Shown piece after piece: positions 14,077 to 26,414 of a stretch of 64,000 bases of DNA. The stretch's first letter is position 1. Every line of letters begins with the position of its first letter. The translations under genes were made by a program, and so were the position numbers. Under the pieces are notes generated by a model. It had not been told where the DNA came from. It worked only from the letters and a program-made list of their open reading frames with translations, and made no database searches. This stretch comes from Stratiolaelaps scimitus. Lineage: Eukaryota > Arthropoda > Arachnida > Mesostigmata > Laelapidae. The stretch spans positions 8,370,001-8,434,000 of the forward strand of contig JABWDB010000008.1 in assembly GCA_019614645.1 (NCBI GenBank), written 5' to 3'.

Positions 14077-15299
14077 TTAATCGTGAGCCTCGCGAGCTGC
14101 GCACGCGAACTCAAATCTCTGAAGGGGTGGTCGCGTTTTCAAAAGCAGTAAAAGACTTTTCATCCTTGACACGTCCTTGTTTACTTCGTCCGCTTTGTGC
14201 GTTCGTTGCAGTTCCAGCGCCAGCGAAGTCATTCTGCCGTATACGAGATGGACACACAAACATAAAACACATGTAATTCATATGAAAACGCTGCCTAGTC
14301 CATCAATAGTTGGTGGTTCATTCCGGAAAAGATGGACAGATGTGGTCAATCGTTAGTCAGTATTATTATTATTATTACTAAGAAAACAAACACATGTTAC
14401 TATCCGCTCAAGTCGTTTGTGAGCTGTCGACAAATCTATTCTCCTTGGACAAAACCGAGTTCGGTAGCATACCTGTCCCAGACCGACTTCGCATCTTTAC
14501 GATCGTTTACAACCAGCGCTCGCAGCAACGCCTCGTTCTCGAGGTGAACGGTATGCTGAAGCCGGATCGTCTCCTGCCAGTTGGCATACCTGAATAATTT
14601 TATATTAGTCGTTATTGCCAACACAGAAAACAACCTCTCTTTTCACCTGCTTTTGGTGTGCTATAATTTTGTGTTAATTAATCTAAATATTATCTTGTGT
14701 ATTGCATTTGTATCTACATATGCGCTAGGATAGCGCTTCATACAATGAAGGATAATTGCTAACTGGTGGATGGGACCTTCGTTTGGGAACATGATAACAC
14801 TAAAAGGACAACACGAAGGTAAGAATGAACTAAAAAATGCATAATATTATGTATAAATGACTAGCAATACCGTTGGGTATAAGGAACATGCAAATGAAGA
14901 TTATATACATGGATGCTGACCCAACATCGCAGCTTTTTGTCAACTGTAGAAAAAGTTTTTTTGTCGTTGCTGCCAAATAGGAGTTCCTCTCGTGATCTGC
15001 CTCGCTCATCGTCAACGTAATATAAACTGGCGAGTGTGAACTACACTCGTTTGCTCTGTACTTTGTGGATCATTAATCATAGATCATTATTGCTACGCAG
15101 GCGTGTTGGGCACGTACCATTTGTCGATACAACGTTTTGCTTCGAGCCTGAGGCTTTCAATATTTTCCTGTTCTTGCGAATCGAGATGAGCGAGCTTTTG
15201 ACGGAACTCCTCGCGCCATTTCTGCATGGGTCGCATGCTTTGACCACTTCCAGCTTCCTTGGTTCTAGTAAGCAGGGATGATTATTTCAATATGTTAGG

Positions 15300-15334
<35 letters not shown>

Positions 15335-18300
15335 AGTATGGTTAGATTAGACAGAGAAAATGTCGCATTGAATACGAATTTATATTGAGGGTGTTCAAAA
15401 TACATTTTTGAGACGCCTGAAGTCGAGGTGTTCACTTAACAGGGATAAATCTACCGCCGACTGCTACCATCTTCCGTCGACAGAATACTGCTGCTTTAAT
15501 GTAGATCAGGTTGCGTATAAACATGTTTGATAATATCTTTGATGTGACGTCGTACGACAATTCACTCACTAGCTCACACTATCAGTCTTAAAGCTACAGC
15601 TCGAGCTAAGCTCATCAATCAATAGCGCATATCTCTCCTGGTGTACACGTATGTCCAAACAATTTCTTTATCTTTTTCTATTCTGAAGCCTCTACTAGAT
15701 CATTTTGCAATGGGAACCATTGGCAGTGGCCAATGCTGTCCCCCCTCTCTGTTATATGACAGCTGTTCGTCGTCTCCATACCAACCTTGGTGCGATGGGC
15801 GATGACGTAAATACCTTGGGCTTCTGTACAACACTTAAAGAGTCGAGCTCTTTGTTTAGATCGTCCACGCTGTACGTGTTTGTCAAACGGCCGAGATCAG
15901 TGAGGTCGCTATTAGGGTTCGCGAAGTGCTCACCAGCCGTAGATCGTCTGCGGCGGTCCGAGGAGGGCATCTGATTCTGAACAATCGCAACAGGAGTAAT
16001 CAAAATAGCGTAAATGGAGTGCAGAAAAGTCATATTGTTGCGTTGGGTTGGCTCAACTCAGCACAATGAGTACCAACCAATCAGCTAGCTTAGTTTATAA
16101 ATCCCTAACCAACCTGACGATGACATAGTGGCATTATTCTATATTGCCTACAATGCATGCGAGCTTAACGTAAAACGCTGTTTTTGCTGTCGTGAAAAAG
16201 GCCTTAAGAACGCTAACTAGTTTTCGGGGTAGGTCACGTACAACTGCGGGCGATTCAAACTCCGGGGCTCCCTCGTCTTCATCGCTAGCATTGATAGCCG
16301 ATAGGTTCATGATCATGGCTCGGGGATCGTGATCGACGTCAAGCTGGGTGTCGTTTGCGTTGTGCACTTCATTTCGGGCACCGTCTTCACGTGTTTCAGT
16401 GTCGCGCCGTACGCACGAGTCGACTGGGTCAGCCTCCGTTGTCTCCTCATCCGAATTAATAGCATTGTAGACAAACACCCTCGGCAACTTATCGCAGCTC
16501 TGTCTCGCGTTAATGCTCGATTCGTCGTCGGCAGCTGTTGATTCAAGCAGGTGAGTAAGGCCCTCACTTCCACCATGTGAAGAGCTGAGCATCTCGAAAC
16601 TCGACCCATCGGAGGACAATATAGTCGCCTCAGTTAGTAGGATCTACACAGCGCGAATGAGATATACACAAGGAGATCACGTGGCATATTAAGAGCTTCG
16701 AAACACAGACGCAGATTGTGTAGCCACCTTCTTCATCTGGCCTAGTCAGAGAGGCCATTAGACTAGTAAGATTAAGTTTATGTTTAGGATTTATTATCAT
16801 CACGGTGTGGTACAGATTCTGTAAGGTTAAGTAGGACTCTGCTCTTACGGTCACTGACACCCAGCTTCGAAGTTTGCTAGAGTTTCTAGTTTTCATTTAC
16901 TATTAAGAAAGCTGCGATTTGTACATATCTTTTCCCAGAGGGTGGTTTCTTGATAATTTGTTACAATAATTTTTGTATATGTTCGAGCAAGTACGAAGGC
17001 TGCAAAATATTGGTTCGTAAAATATCAGACTTGCCTTCAACCGCCTCCTACGTTGTTTTACATGCGGAAGCTCTATGGTGCGATTGTAGAAATTCGATAT
17101 ACGTTCGCGTAAATTCGGTCATGTTGACATGCATTGGCATGGCAACATGACCACCCCTCCCCCTTCCGGAACTATTGACGGTGTTCAACAGCACCACCAT
17201 TTTTCCCGGTATCGCTCACTGCATTCCGTCAGTAAGGGGCGTGAGATGTGTTCAAGCCTCGCCACGAGCACCCCACACGCCCTCCTTACCGTACGGTAAT
17301 TACGTGATTCGCTGACTCTCAGTTGCTTCCCTTCTCTCTCACCCCAGACCTCTGTCCGCTTCCCGTCCGTAAACGACTACTAACCATCGTCATCTGATCT
17401 TTGTTTTTCTTAGGGGGGACCGTGATCCCCCCCTTCCGGTTATTGCCATCTGACCTAGCCTAATGTAACGTTACTCGCTGTTTCTCTAACCTGAGGAACC
17501 TGGAGTGCACTGACAATATGTTCCTGCTGCCTCTCGCTAATCTCCTGCTGATTCGGTACAAGGCTTCCTTTCATATTCGCGTTTGATCCAGCATCGCCGA
17601 GTGATTCATCAACGAATTTTCGATAGACAGAATTTGGCAGACGGGGTGGCGTCTCAGTCATGTTCGTGTGAGCAGCAGTTTCAGTCGAATGTCCGCTATC
17701 GGTCTCGAAGGCCGTGTTACTCTCGTAGCAATTTGCACCGTCTAACAAGCGCTCACTGCTGGAGTTCCCGCTCACGAGGACTGCCGAGCTCGAGGATCGT
17801 GACAAGGCTAACGACGACGCATTGCAATCCGACGGTGCGGTACCCGAGCTCACATCGGTGAACGATGAAGCTAACGACGTCTGTGTTGGAGATTGCTGGG
17901 TGGCTGGGTTTGCGACAATAGACGTCGGGGACGATTTTCGGGTCGAGATGCTGATCACGTCTGGGATTTGTTCGAGATCAAAGGTAACGCATTTGTGGCT
18001 AAATTGGAATTTTTAAAGAACAAAAACGGGCCTAAGGCGTCGTGACCAACAAATGTTAGCCCTTTTGCTGCGCATGACCACACGTCATAAGGCAGAAGAA
18101 ATTGTCAATCTTCTGTGCTTACCTGAGTTGCTACAAAGTTGGCCAATTTCAGAGAAATCGCTCTCGTCACTTCCCATAATCGCCTTGGAACCAGTGGCAA
18201 GAACGAGATGATCTTCATGTATAACGGTGTCACGATTCAAACAGCCATCAGGGTCACCGAACGGATTTATTGCAACAGAGGATTGTTGAGGTCTGTTACC

Positions 18301-18926
18301 CACCTGTTGGCTACTGGTACCGGAAGTTGGAACATCACCGAATGCTGCAATGTTTAGAAAAAATAGCACTTACCTATCTCGAACTCCTGTTTTGACGTAT
18401 TAGCTATGGAATAAAAGCATGCTTCAATTTAAGTACTTCAATAAACCAGCACTGGTTGTGGATGTAGCATAAGAGTGATGTCAGCTAGCCGAGTGCATTG
18501 ATCGTCGCACGAGGGAATCAAACATGATTCCAATTTTACATCGAGTTCACAAATGAGTGGGCTTCGGAAGATACTAGCGTCCCTAGGTGAGCGGGATGGC
18601 GTGCGGGTAGCGCCAAGACCTTGGAACCCTAGGATCACAGGTAAGACAAACAGGGTTGGAAGCAATGCAACAGTAGTTCCGAGCCACGGACCAACAACAC
18701 CTCCAAGATCACAAATAAGTAGGTTAGGTAGTCGCCAATGTTGCCAGATAGTTCTCTAGCCATTACCCGTGAAGGGAGCATCCTTGAAAAGGTGGAGGGC
18801 CGACACCTGCTCCTGTCCGGTAAAGGGGTCTTCGAACGAAGCAGCGTTCCCAAATGGATCGCTATTGAGAGGCGGAAAAGCGATCGATTCTGCCTCGGAT
18901 GAAATCCTTTGTTTGGCCGTCGACAT
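14077..18926 (-). CDS. Clathrin light chain with long N-terminal extension
   Basis: Eight exons fit with matching phases: 18767-18926, 18123-18344, 17491-17960, 16242-16628, 15786-15976, 15118-15264, 14473-14589 and 14077-14233. They give 616 residues. The C-terminal third is the clathrin light chain helix that lies on the heavy-chain leg of coated vesicles: QKWREE (about 491-496), an IDKWYA segment (about 523-528), VWDR (562-565) and KDVSRMKSLLLLLK (584-597) line up with the family's KWREEQ, EEWYA, EWER and KDVSRM..L..LK. The N-terminal 400+ residues are Ser/Asp/Glu-rich and disordered. They carry DPF at 23-25 and 33-35 and NPF at 80-82, motifs known to bind AP-2 appendage and EH domains. 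Usual light chains have about 200-250 residues, so this is about 2.5 times longer. The first ATG lies 15 bases inside an exon preceded by a good acceptor, so a 5' UTR exon or further coding exon may lie upstream. The C-terminal identity is firm; the single-transcript model for the extension is inferred from phase. Confidence 0.8.
15300..15330. repeat. (TA)15 microsatellite, intronic
   Basis: Perfect TA array in the intron just before the first recognisable clathrin light chain exon. Confidence 0.95.
17413..17432. other. G6A / TC6 inverted repeat
   Basis: A 7-base G-rich arm and its complement are separated by six bases, just downstream of the donor that ends exon 17491-17960 on the minus strand. 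It could fold in the nascent intron; whether it matters is unknown. Confidence 0.5.
18551..18628 (-). other. Possible 78-bp in-frame cassette exon
   Basis: Between the first two coding exons of the clathrin light chain gene lies a segment with a TAG acceptor on its 5' side and a GTGAAC donor. It begins and ends in the phase needed to be inserted without changing the frame, and it encodes a Ser/Arg/Pro segment (ATRTPSRSPRD). The donor is weak. An overlapping plus-strand ATG frame with a GTAAGA donor is an alternative reading. Confidence 0.3.
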
Positions 18927-19430
18927 GTGGGTGGAGCCGCTCTAAAAGTACAATAAAAGCAGCAAAATTGAATTATTCGCTTACCAGGCAATCTATTCAT
19001 TCGAGGTAACAGTTGTTGTAGAGGGACGCCAGGGGCCTAGGTCTGCGTATTTAGTGCATGCGAGAACATTTCGGTCCCGTGAAGATCAATCATCAAAACA
19101 AGATCCCAGAGAGGAATACATGATTGGATCAAGTGTGTAGTTTACCGAACGACCAACGAACTCTGCCCCTTCTGCTCATACGTCATAACGGGGTCACTAA
19201 CTATTGTTGACGACCGGGTCAAAGGTCCAACGCAGAGCTTTGTGTTGTGGCTGGCAAACCCACGGGCGTACGTAATCAGATTTTCTCTTATGTATCTAGG
19301 TGTATTCTAAATTCCGAGTATCTTCTGATCCTGAGGTGTAGGAAACCAAAACCTAATAAGTGCTATTGTTCAACAAGAGGCACATGATTGAGATGGGAAA
19401 CAATTGTATACAGCTCCAATGTTTATACAC

Positions 19431-19433
19431 ATA

Positions 19434-19468
<35 letters not shown>
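19431..19468. repeat. (TA)n microsatellite
   Basis: About 38 bases of TA with one T insertion near the start. Confidence 0.95.
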
Positions 19469-19473
<5 letters not shown>

Positions 19474-20830
19474 ATACGTCTAAGCGTGTTTTGTTCTTTT
19501 GTCTTTTGTGAGTACGTTAAGTACTCGAGCAGGATAACTTGCCGTGTCGTCTCCTGCCGGTGTCGACTCTTGCGCTTGCGACAGTTGGGTCGCAAATGTT
19601 GCCATCCTTTGAACAGCCTTCACTAAACACTGCAAACTATTCCCTAACGAATCCAGAAATAATGGCTATCGAATCCAAGGCGGAGGACTATCTATAGCAA
19701 CGCGTTTGTCCTCGACTACAGCCTACGCAATGTGTTCTACTAGAGGTTCCGTTTGGCGCCCAGTGAAACGAGTGGCATTGCGATCTTCAGCTGAATGCGT
19801 CCTACTATCGCTACGTGGCTACTATCGCTACTGTGGTGCACGCAGGAAAGGCAGACGTGCAGCGTCCACGTGACGTTTCTCACAGTAAGTGCATGAACGA
19901 TTCATTAACGTATTCTTTATGCGGGGCAGCAGATCGAGTTCGCTGGCTACAGTAAACTGCCACCGTCCGGTCATTCGTCATAAATTCGATAGTATACTAT
20001 TCGCCTACGCATATATCGCAGATATGGACTTCCGTGTGCTGTTGGCACTTGCAAAGCCTTTCTCAGATCACGCATTTGTCGGCAGTTAACACAGAAATAG
20101 CAGATTCTGAAGTGCCCGAGCGTAGAACAGATCCAACATTACTGGAATAGGATCGACAGCTACTTCTCGAAGTGAGCCGAATGCAAAAAATCTCCAGGCG
20201 TACCGTTCATAAATAGGTACCATTCATAACTGATACAGACCCAAGGAATCATATCAAATAAATGTGTTGCCGGCATATTACCTATGGTCGAGCCTGCAAG
20301 GCGTCTATCTGCTGGATTGAGCAACGCACAAACAGGACGGCTTATCCTCTTGAAAGCTCGGCATGAACCTGCCCTTTTTTGGGTAAAATCAAATCAAAGC
20401 AAGGATGAAACGGTAAGGGCAATATTGCCTCTGTAACAATCGAGTTGAATGTTGAAAGGGACACCGAACTAAAAAAAAGGGCGGTTTTGGAGGTCAGTCC
20501 TCCACCAGTTGCTATTTATCCAACAGCGAGCAGGCATAACTAGGAAGTCCACGCGCATGCTTGTAGTTGAGCTAGTAACGCCGTACGACGAACAGACCCA
20601 ACACGAATTTCACACGTTTAACTAAACCACCACAAAGGAGTAGAAGCAATAAACGTTTTCCGTTGGCACATTTTTAGAATTGATTTTATTCGGCGAGCAT
20701 AATAGGCAGGAAATTCACCCGAACCACTTTTCCCTGTTCGTACTAAATACGGTATAGTTCGTAATGCTTATGATACGATGTTTGAGCGGCAAAATAATAT
20801 ATATATACACAACAATGCATAATATTTTCC

Positions 20831-20853
20831 CCTCTCTCTCTCTCTCTCTCTCT
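20831..20853. repeat. (CT)11 microsatellite
   Basis: Perfect CT run in intergenic DNA. Confidence 0.9.
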
Positions 20854-21591
20854 GACTCTATCTCTCCTCCAACAGTGAATGTTTTCAATTTTCAAGTAAC
20901 CACTCAGATCTCCTTTTCTTGCTCGTACCCGGACACCAAAAAAAACATCATCAGTTATCTTTGTTGCTGTTGTTGTTGTATCACGCTCACACTATTTCAC
21001 CTGCCCATCCCTCCATTGGCGGCTCACGTACCGTGCTTGCAATGGCGTGGGCGAATATTTTTCGACATCATTTGACTTGTGCTTGTTCTGTCTTTACAGT
21101 CGAATCGTCTTCGGGGAGAATCTCCGCGGGTGCATAGCATTTCTGACTGATGTCTCTGAAGCTTATTTTTTAGGACTATGTCTAGAATCTGCCTCATAGC
21201 TTTACACTTAGACGATGAATCTCACCATTAATATTATCAACACAATTCAATATTTATTTATTTGAGAGCTTAAGCAGTGTAAGAACCGCAGTTCGAGGAA
21301 TAAATCTCGATTTGAATGAATGAATCTTGTGCATGTCGGGTAGCAATGACTTGCCAGAGCCGTGGGTACTATGTGGGGCCTTTCCCCTTGCAAAGACTAG
21401 TCGGTCACCACCATCAATGGAGTTTCTCCACCGCGTGCGACACGATAGGAGTAGAGCATTGGGACTTTAAGAATTCACTAAGGGGAGACCACTGTTCATA
21501 CAGTCGTTTGTGACAATACACTTTTGTCCCGTTATAAGATAACTGTTGGAACATCATCAGGCTATTTTTGCTAACATTTGACAGTCAAATG

Positions 21592-21624
21592 CTATATATT
21601 TATATATATATATATATATATATA
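21592..21624. repeat. (TA)n microsatellite
   Basis: TA array with one T insertion. Confidence 0.95.
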
Positions 21625-22552
21625 CCTTGTGTACATTTCAATTTTGTTATGTCTCCTTACACACAGCCGAGAGCTGAAAGAAAGATTAATTTATTCATAA
21701 CGACTGTTACACTGTTCGCATTCAACGATCGATTTACATCGACTGGATTAAGCCCCCGCGTCCCCCGGCTACAATCTCGACCCGTTTCATATAACGAGTG
21801 TAAGAAATAACAAACCTTACAACAAGTTTAGCTAGCTGCAAAAGTGCATAAGCAATTAAATAATAGATGGCACCAGTGCCTAACATACAGTGGACCACAC
21901 ATTCACATTTCTCTTAAACGATCGCCGGCAGTGGCTGCCGTAGCTCACACAAACAAACAGAATGGTTTCACGGCGTCGGGGTCATAATATAGCAGTGGCA
22001 TCCACCGCACCTCGGCATTAGGTGAAACATTCGGACATGGGACACACTTCGGTGGGCTCGAGTTACTCCCAAACAGAGTTACAAGCTCACCAGTGATGGT
22101 GGCGAGATGCAGTCGGTCGCCCGCTCGCGTTGTCGCCTCATTTCATTGCTGCTTTCACATGTGGGGCCCCCCCCGTTCATCTGTCTGCTGATTTGTCTGC
22201 GTCGTATCGTCAGTTTGTTTGTGTGAGAACTTGACTTTACAAATGTGTACGCAATCACTCGGCCGGTCGGCGTCATCTCCTCTGTCACAGTGTAGGAGCG
22301 ATGCCTCGTTTGGGAACCAACCAATCTCAGTTGTGAATCAGCTATTTTTCCGATGGCAAATCGGGTAATGTTAGACGCTCGTTTCGCCTTGTTGTCTTCC
22401 GACGAGCACAACGTTTGCTTGAGCTGAATCGATATAATAAATAACTCATTTAGAATTCGGCTGCGAGAGCGATCCACCAGCAGCTACGCTAGCTTTCGGA
22501 ACTCAATGACGTGTCTCCAATCTTACCCGCTACAATGTTTACCAACATATAT

Positions 22553-22575
22553 GTATATATATATATATCTATATA
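22553..22575. repeat. (TA)n microsatellite
   Basis: Short, slightly interrupted TA array. Confidence 0.85.
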
Positions 22576-23195
22576 AAATGTACAGAGAAAATACACTTCA
22601 ATCTTTGTAATACCCAAAAGCGACATCTCTCCATGTGTGCCGACACGTCTGGAGGATACATTTCGATGAGAGAGTGTGTTTTGGCATTCACGTCTGTTGT
22701 TCAGTACGCAACGGGACTCCGGCGTTCCTGCGGTACTCCAACAGTTGGCTCAGCATAATCAACGATAATAGTCATAGTAACAATAAAATAGTCTCCTATT
22801 TCGTTCATGTACAGCCAGCCGCGCACAAGAACGAGATTCCTCTGTGCACTAGGAACCAGCCTGACACAGTTATTAAGCTGCTTCGTTTTGGGAAGCAACA
22901 AAAGCAGGATATACATACACTCAGATTCATAACACTCTCGCTGTCAGTTTCGTCAGACGCACTCGGCACTAAAAAGGAGATGTGTCTTGTGGACGCTTGA
23001 AACGAGATGTCGAGATGCATCGCAAACTCTACAACTGGCGCTGTACACACAAATGTTGTTCGGTATTTCTCATTTTCATGAAACCTTGTTCAACTCGCTC
23101 GGACATCAACAGAACTGGGGGCGGCGAACTAGTCTAATTCTCGATCAACTGTTCACCGATTGAGGTATATTTGTGTGTATGTATGTGCATGCATA

Positions 23196-23201
23196 TTTAT
23201 T
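23196..23201 (-). terminator. Candidate polyadenylation signal of the TRC8 gene
   Basis: AATAAA on the minus strand, about 95 bases past the TRC8 stop codon, which is a normal distance for a metazoan polyadenylation signal. Confidence 0.55.
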
Positions 23202-23294
23202 ATGTAAGTTAATCAATATATCGCATATATGCATTCAATGTGAATATCACACAGGTAGTAACGGGATAGCGCGGTCATCGCTCCACGATTAGGG

Positions 23295-26200
23295 TTACTC
23301 GTTGCCTCGCTGATGGTTTTCGAGATTGCGAAAACCATCGTCAGCCCCGTTGTTATCATTGGCGTTCACTGTTGGACCACTGTCGATGTTCGCGCCGGCG
23401 GGAGATGAGCCAGCTCCTCCCGCCGCTGAAGTGATGATCTTCTGATGACACATTGGACAGGCCTCCTGGCTGTATAGCCATTTCTTGAGACATTTCCTAT
23501 GGAAATAGTGACGACACGGGGTAATGCAACAGGCTGCGGCTGCTGCGGCTGTTGGCTCCTCGGGCGTCGCTGGTGCTGCCGATGATGACGGCGGCGGCGG
23601 CGCTCGGCTACAGGATCTGCCATTACCAACGTCCCTTGTATCGGTATCTCCGGCAAGCCAGAGATAACAGATCGGACACACGTCACTGTAGGCGGCCACC
23701 TGTTCCGACGAGGGAGCGGTCAATGAGTCGGTCTTCATTGATGCGTCGCGTCTTAGCAAGAAACTCCGCCAGCCGGCACGAATGCGCCGATAGACGTTGC
23801 AATAGGAGTGCACAACTAGTATCGTCGAATTGGCCAGGTTCCATTTGCCTCTCGAACTCTCGTAGACGCTAGTTGCGACGACGAAAAGCGAGACCAGCAG
23901 CTCGAGCAGTTTCGTGAACGCTCTCGCCATATAGAGCACGTCGTCGAGGTCAACACCCTGTTCGTGGAGGCCATCGTAGACGAACAGCGCGTGCACGGAC
24001 AGCATGCCAAGCACCTGAACGGAGGTGAGCACGCACGTACTGAGGACCATTACGATCCAGGCGTCGATCGGCAGTATCGACGCCAGCTTGAACGTTAGCA
24101 GCAATGGCAGAACAAAAAGCAGTGCGCATACGAGCAGCACCTTGATGTGACGCCATCGAGTGAGTGAGCGCGAGGCGCTCAAGCTCAACACGACAGGCTC
24201 GGTAATCTCGAGGATACTCTGAAGCAACGACGACACGACGATGAACAGGATAACGAGTAGGGCCAGCGTTCGGCCCGGCAGTTCAGCCTGCATTAGGCCT
24301 GTCTGAAGGCCAAGCAGGAGCATCGTCAAACCCTGCGTCCATCCCGAATGCATCGGGTTGTCCTCATGGTCGGCGCCAAGGAACAGTCGAGACCCGCGAA
24401 TGACGACGTTGGAGAGATACGACACAACCACGGACGACGCCAACAGATTGATGGGGCTGCAACAGACGGCCGAAGCGCACTGCAGCAGAAACATGAGTGG
24501 ACGAGGCGAATAGCCCGAGTCGGCTCCCAGCGCCTCGGCGGCCTTCCCACAGAAGCTCAGCGTCCAGAAGACAACAAAGTGTGTAGGCACAAACAGTTTG
24601 CTCCAGACCAGCGACAGCAGATGCATCGTGTCGATTCCACGATGGCCGATCGCCACAGCATCCGTATAGGTCTCCTTAATACGATCAAGCAGCGATGGTA
24701 GCTTGTAGCACATGTAGTACAATACGGCGAGGCAGAGGAGGGCGTCGCCGAACGTCTGCAGGACCGGCAGCATCTCAAGGGGAAAGTTGGCGAGACGAGC
24801 GAGGACCGGCAGCATGTGCACGCACAGCAGAATCTGTAGTGATCGCGAGGGCCGTTCGAGAAAGCTGAACACCGCCATCGAGATCGTCAGATGGCACAGC
24901 AGAGTAGCTAAGTGGCGGGAATTGCTGGCGACCGCGGCAAGCGGATAGTCAAACAGGGTTGGGCCACGTCGCGAACCGTCGAGAAATAGTAAGTTCTCCG
25001 TTAGCGAAGCACTGCTGCTGCTACCACCACTACCATGACTGGCTTCTCTCGCCATCTCCACGGTCACATAACGCTCGCTGACGAAATGTGAAGCAAACAG
25101 TAGCACGCCTGAAAGTAGATGGGTGTACAGCGTGCGAAGATGTTCGATCGGTAGAAGCAACAATAAGAATCCATGGATGAGAACTGCAACCAAAATCAAA
25201 GCGGAAATGAGCAAAAACCATTGCAAACGTTAGAAGGAACATCGTTGGATAGGCTTTGAATGAAAGGTGTTGCTCGCAACGGGTATGAATCGTTAGATAT
25301 ATATATATATATATGTCTTGTTTGGAGTAGAAGGCATCAATTAGTTAACAGATACTGTAACAAAACGTTATCAGCACGATTCATCACAACTCAGTATGAA
25401 TATATAATAGATATAGATTATTTTAATATGTGGATTGTCAGAGGAGTTGGATTCATTGTAAATGTGTACAAACAAAATGTCTTCTCTCTATGTATTTTAG
25501 AGAAAGCAATCATTGAATTGATAGTTGGGCTAACCAGTATCTTTTGACTGCAATCGGTCGGTCGGGAGCAGTTGCCATTGCAGTAGAATGAATTACGTCA
25601 GTTTCTGTATAGCCAATTCGATTTAGAACAGCCATAGAATGTCTGCTGGTAGGTAGAGTGTGGCAGTGCATAGATTATTTATCCCTTGGGACACATTCAG
25701 AGTATGGTCTGTCCTGCAGACACACCCTCAGAGGCAGACACTGCGCTTATCAAATGCAGTGCAGGTGGGCAACTTCTGGTAGAGGCCCTGATCTGCAGCT
25801 GCCGCAGAAATAACGACAGAAATATACGGGAAGCAGCTCGTGCATACAGCAAGATATAGCAGCAGTATGTACGTGTGTCCCGGTGAGTTTGCTTGTATCT
25901 AATATTAATTCAATGACTCCAACGATCATTGTGCGAGATAAGATACCGTTCCACATATACACGTCGGCTAGTACATGGATTGAGAGCTGCATGCATCAAC
26001 ATCGTTGGTCACATTCTAGATTGATAGCACATAGCCAAATTGTAAATCGATAAAATGTTTAAAGACAAGCAGCTTAATATTCTTGGTGCGTAACTATTGA
26101 CGCCGTAATTCGATATGGACCCTTGTTGGCCCCTTTGCATATTGTCTGGCTTCTCATTATTTGTTGTGTTGGCACCCACCAACATTATTGAGCAGAGCTT

Positions 26201-26414
26201 GCATGACATCGGTATTTTCCAGCGTTTGAGGGAGGGCTCGGATCCGTTCAAACTGCCACCAGTGATCGATGATGAAAAGACCAGGAACCCGCATCGCGAT
26301 GCCCAGGCCAGCGTCTGCCAAACCCCCGCCAGCGGTGGCCAATGAGCTGCGCCATGAGGACCAGCGGGGCGCATTGAAGTTCGCTCCAGCGTCTCCTTCA
26401 GCCGCGGCCGCCAT
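23295..26414 (-). CDS. RNF139: TRC8 / RNF139-type RING E3 ubiquitin ligase
   Basis: Two exons (26180-26414 and 23295-25183) join in phase to give 707 residues; human TRC8 has 664. TRC8 is a multi-pass ER ligase linked to sterol-responsive protein turnover and ER-associated degradation. Exon 1 carries IAMRVPGLFIID (39-50), matching the family's opening VALRVPCLYIID. Exon 2 carries many hydrophobic segments, a VLSLSASRS-like loop (family: VLMSLSAS), RRIRAGWRSFLLRR, and a C-terminal RING-H2: CPIC at 581-584, then TPCRHYFHRKCLKKWLY (633-649) and CPMC at 654-657. All eight zinc ligands are present. The tail of about 50 residues is Gly/Asn/Asp-rich. The start is supported by an in-frame TGA 23 codons upstream with no intervening ATG. 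Between the first and second zinc pairs there are about 50 residues instead of the roughly 10 in human; this segment is Pro/Ser/Ala-rich and may be a retained 93-bp intron (see separate entry). RNF145 is the closest alternative, but the exon 1 motif favours RNF139. Confidence 0.88.
23534..23626 (-). other. Possible 93-bp in-frame intron (exitron) in the TRC8 RING
   Basis: On the minus strand this segment starts GTAATG and ends GCCGCAG, is a multiple of three and would be removed without changing the frame. Removing it joins DTRDV to A-CCITPC and leaves a RING of ordinary spacing. It encodes SCSRAPPPPSSS and an Ala run. It lacks a clear polypyrimidine tract, so it may equally be a genuine coding insertion. 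Confidence 0.35.
25297..25314. repeat. (TA)9 microsatellite, intronic
   Basis: Lies in the single TRC8 intron (25184-26179). Confidence 0.9.

Larger units (their letters stand above)
18942..23195. other. Intergenic between the clathrin light chain and TRC8 genes
   Basis: No family-recognisable exon was found. The stretch is expected to contain the promoter and 5' UTR of the clathrin light chain gene at its left end. A minus-strand frame of about 132 codons at 22079-22477 is basic and Ser-rich with no recognisable domain; I do not call it. Confidence 0.4.

Noticed and set aside
22079..22477. 132-codon minus-strand frame
   Set aside because: No domain, no splice context and composition like non-coding DNA; could still be a 5' exon but nothing supports it.
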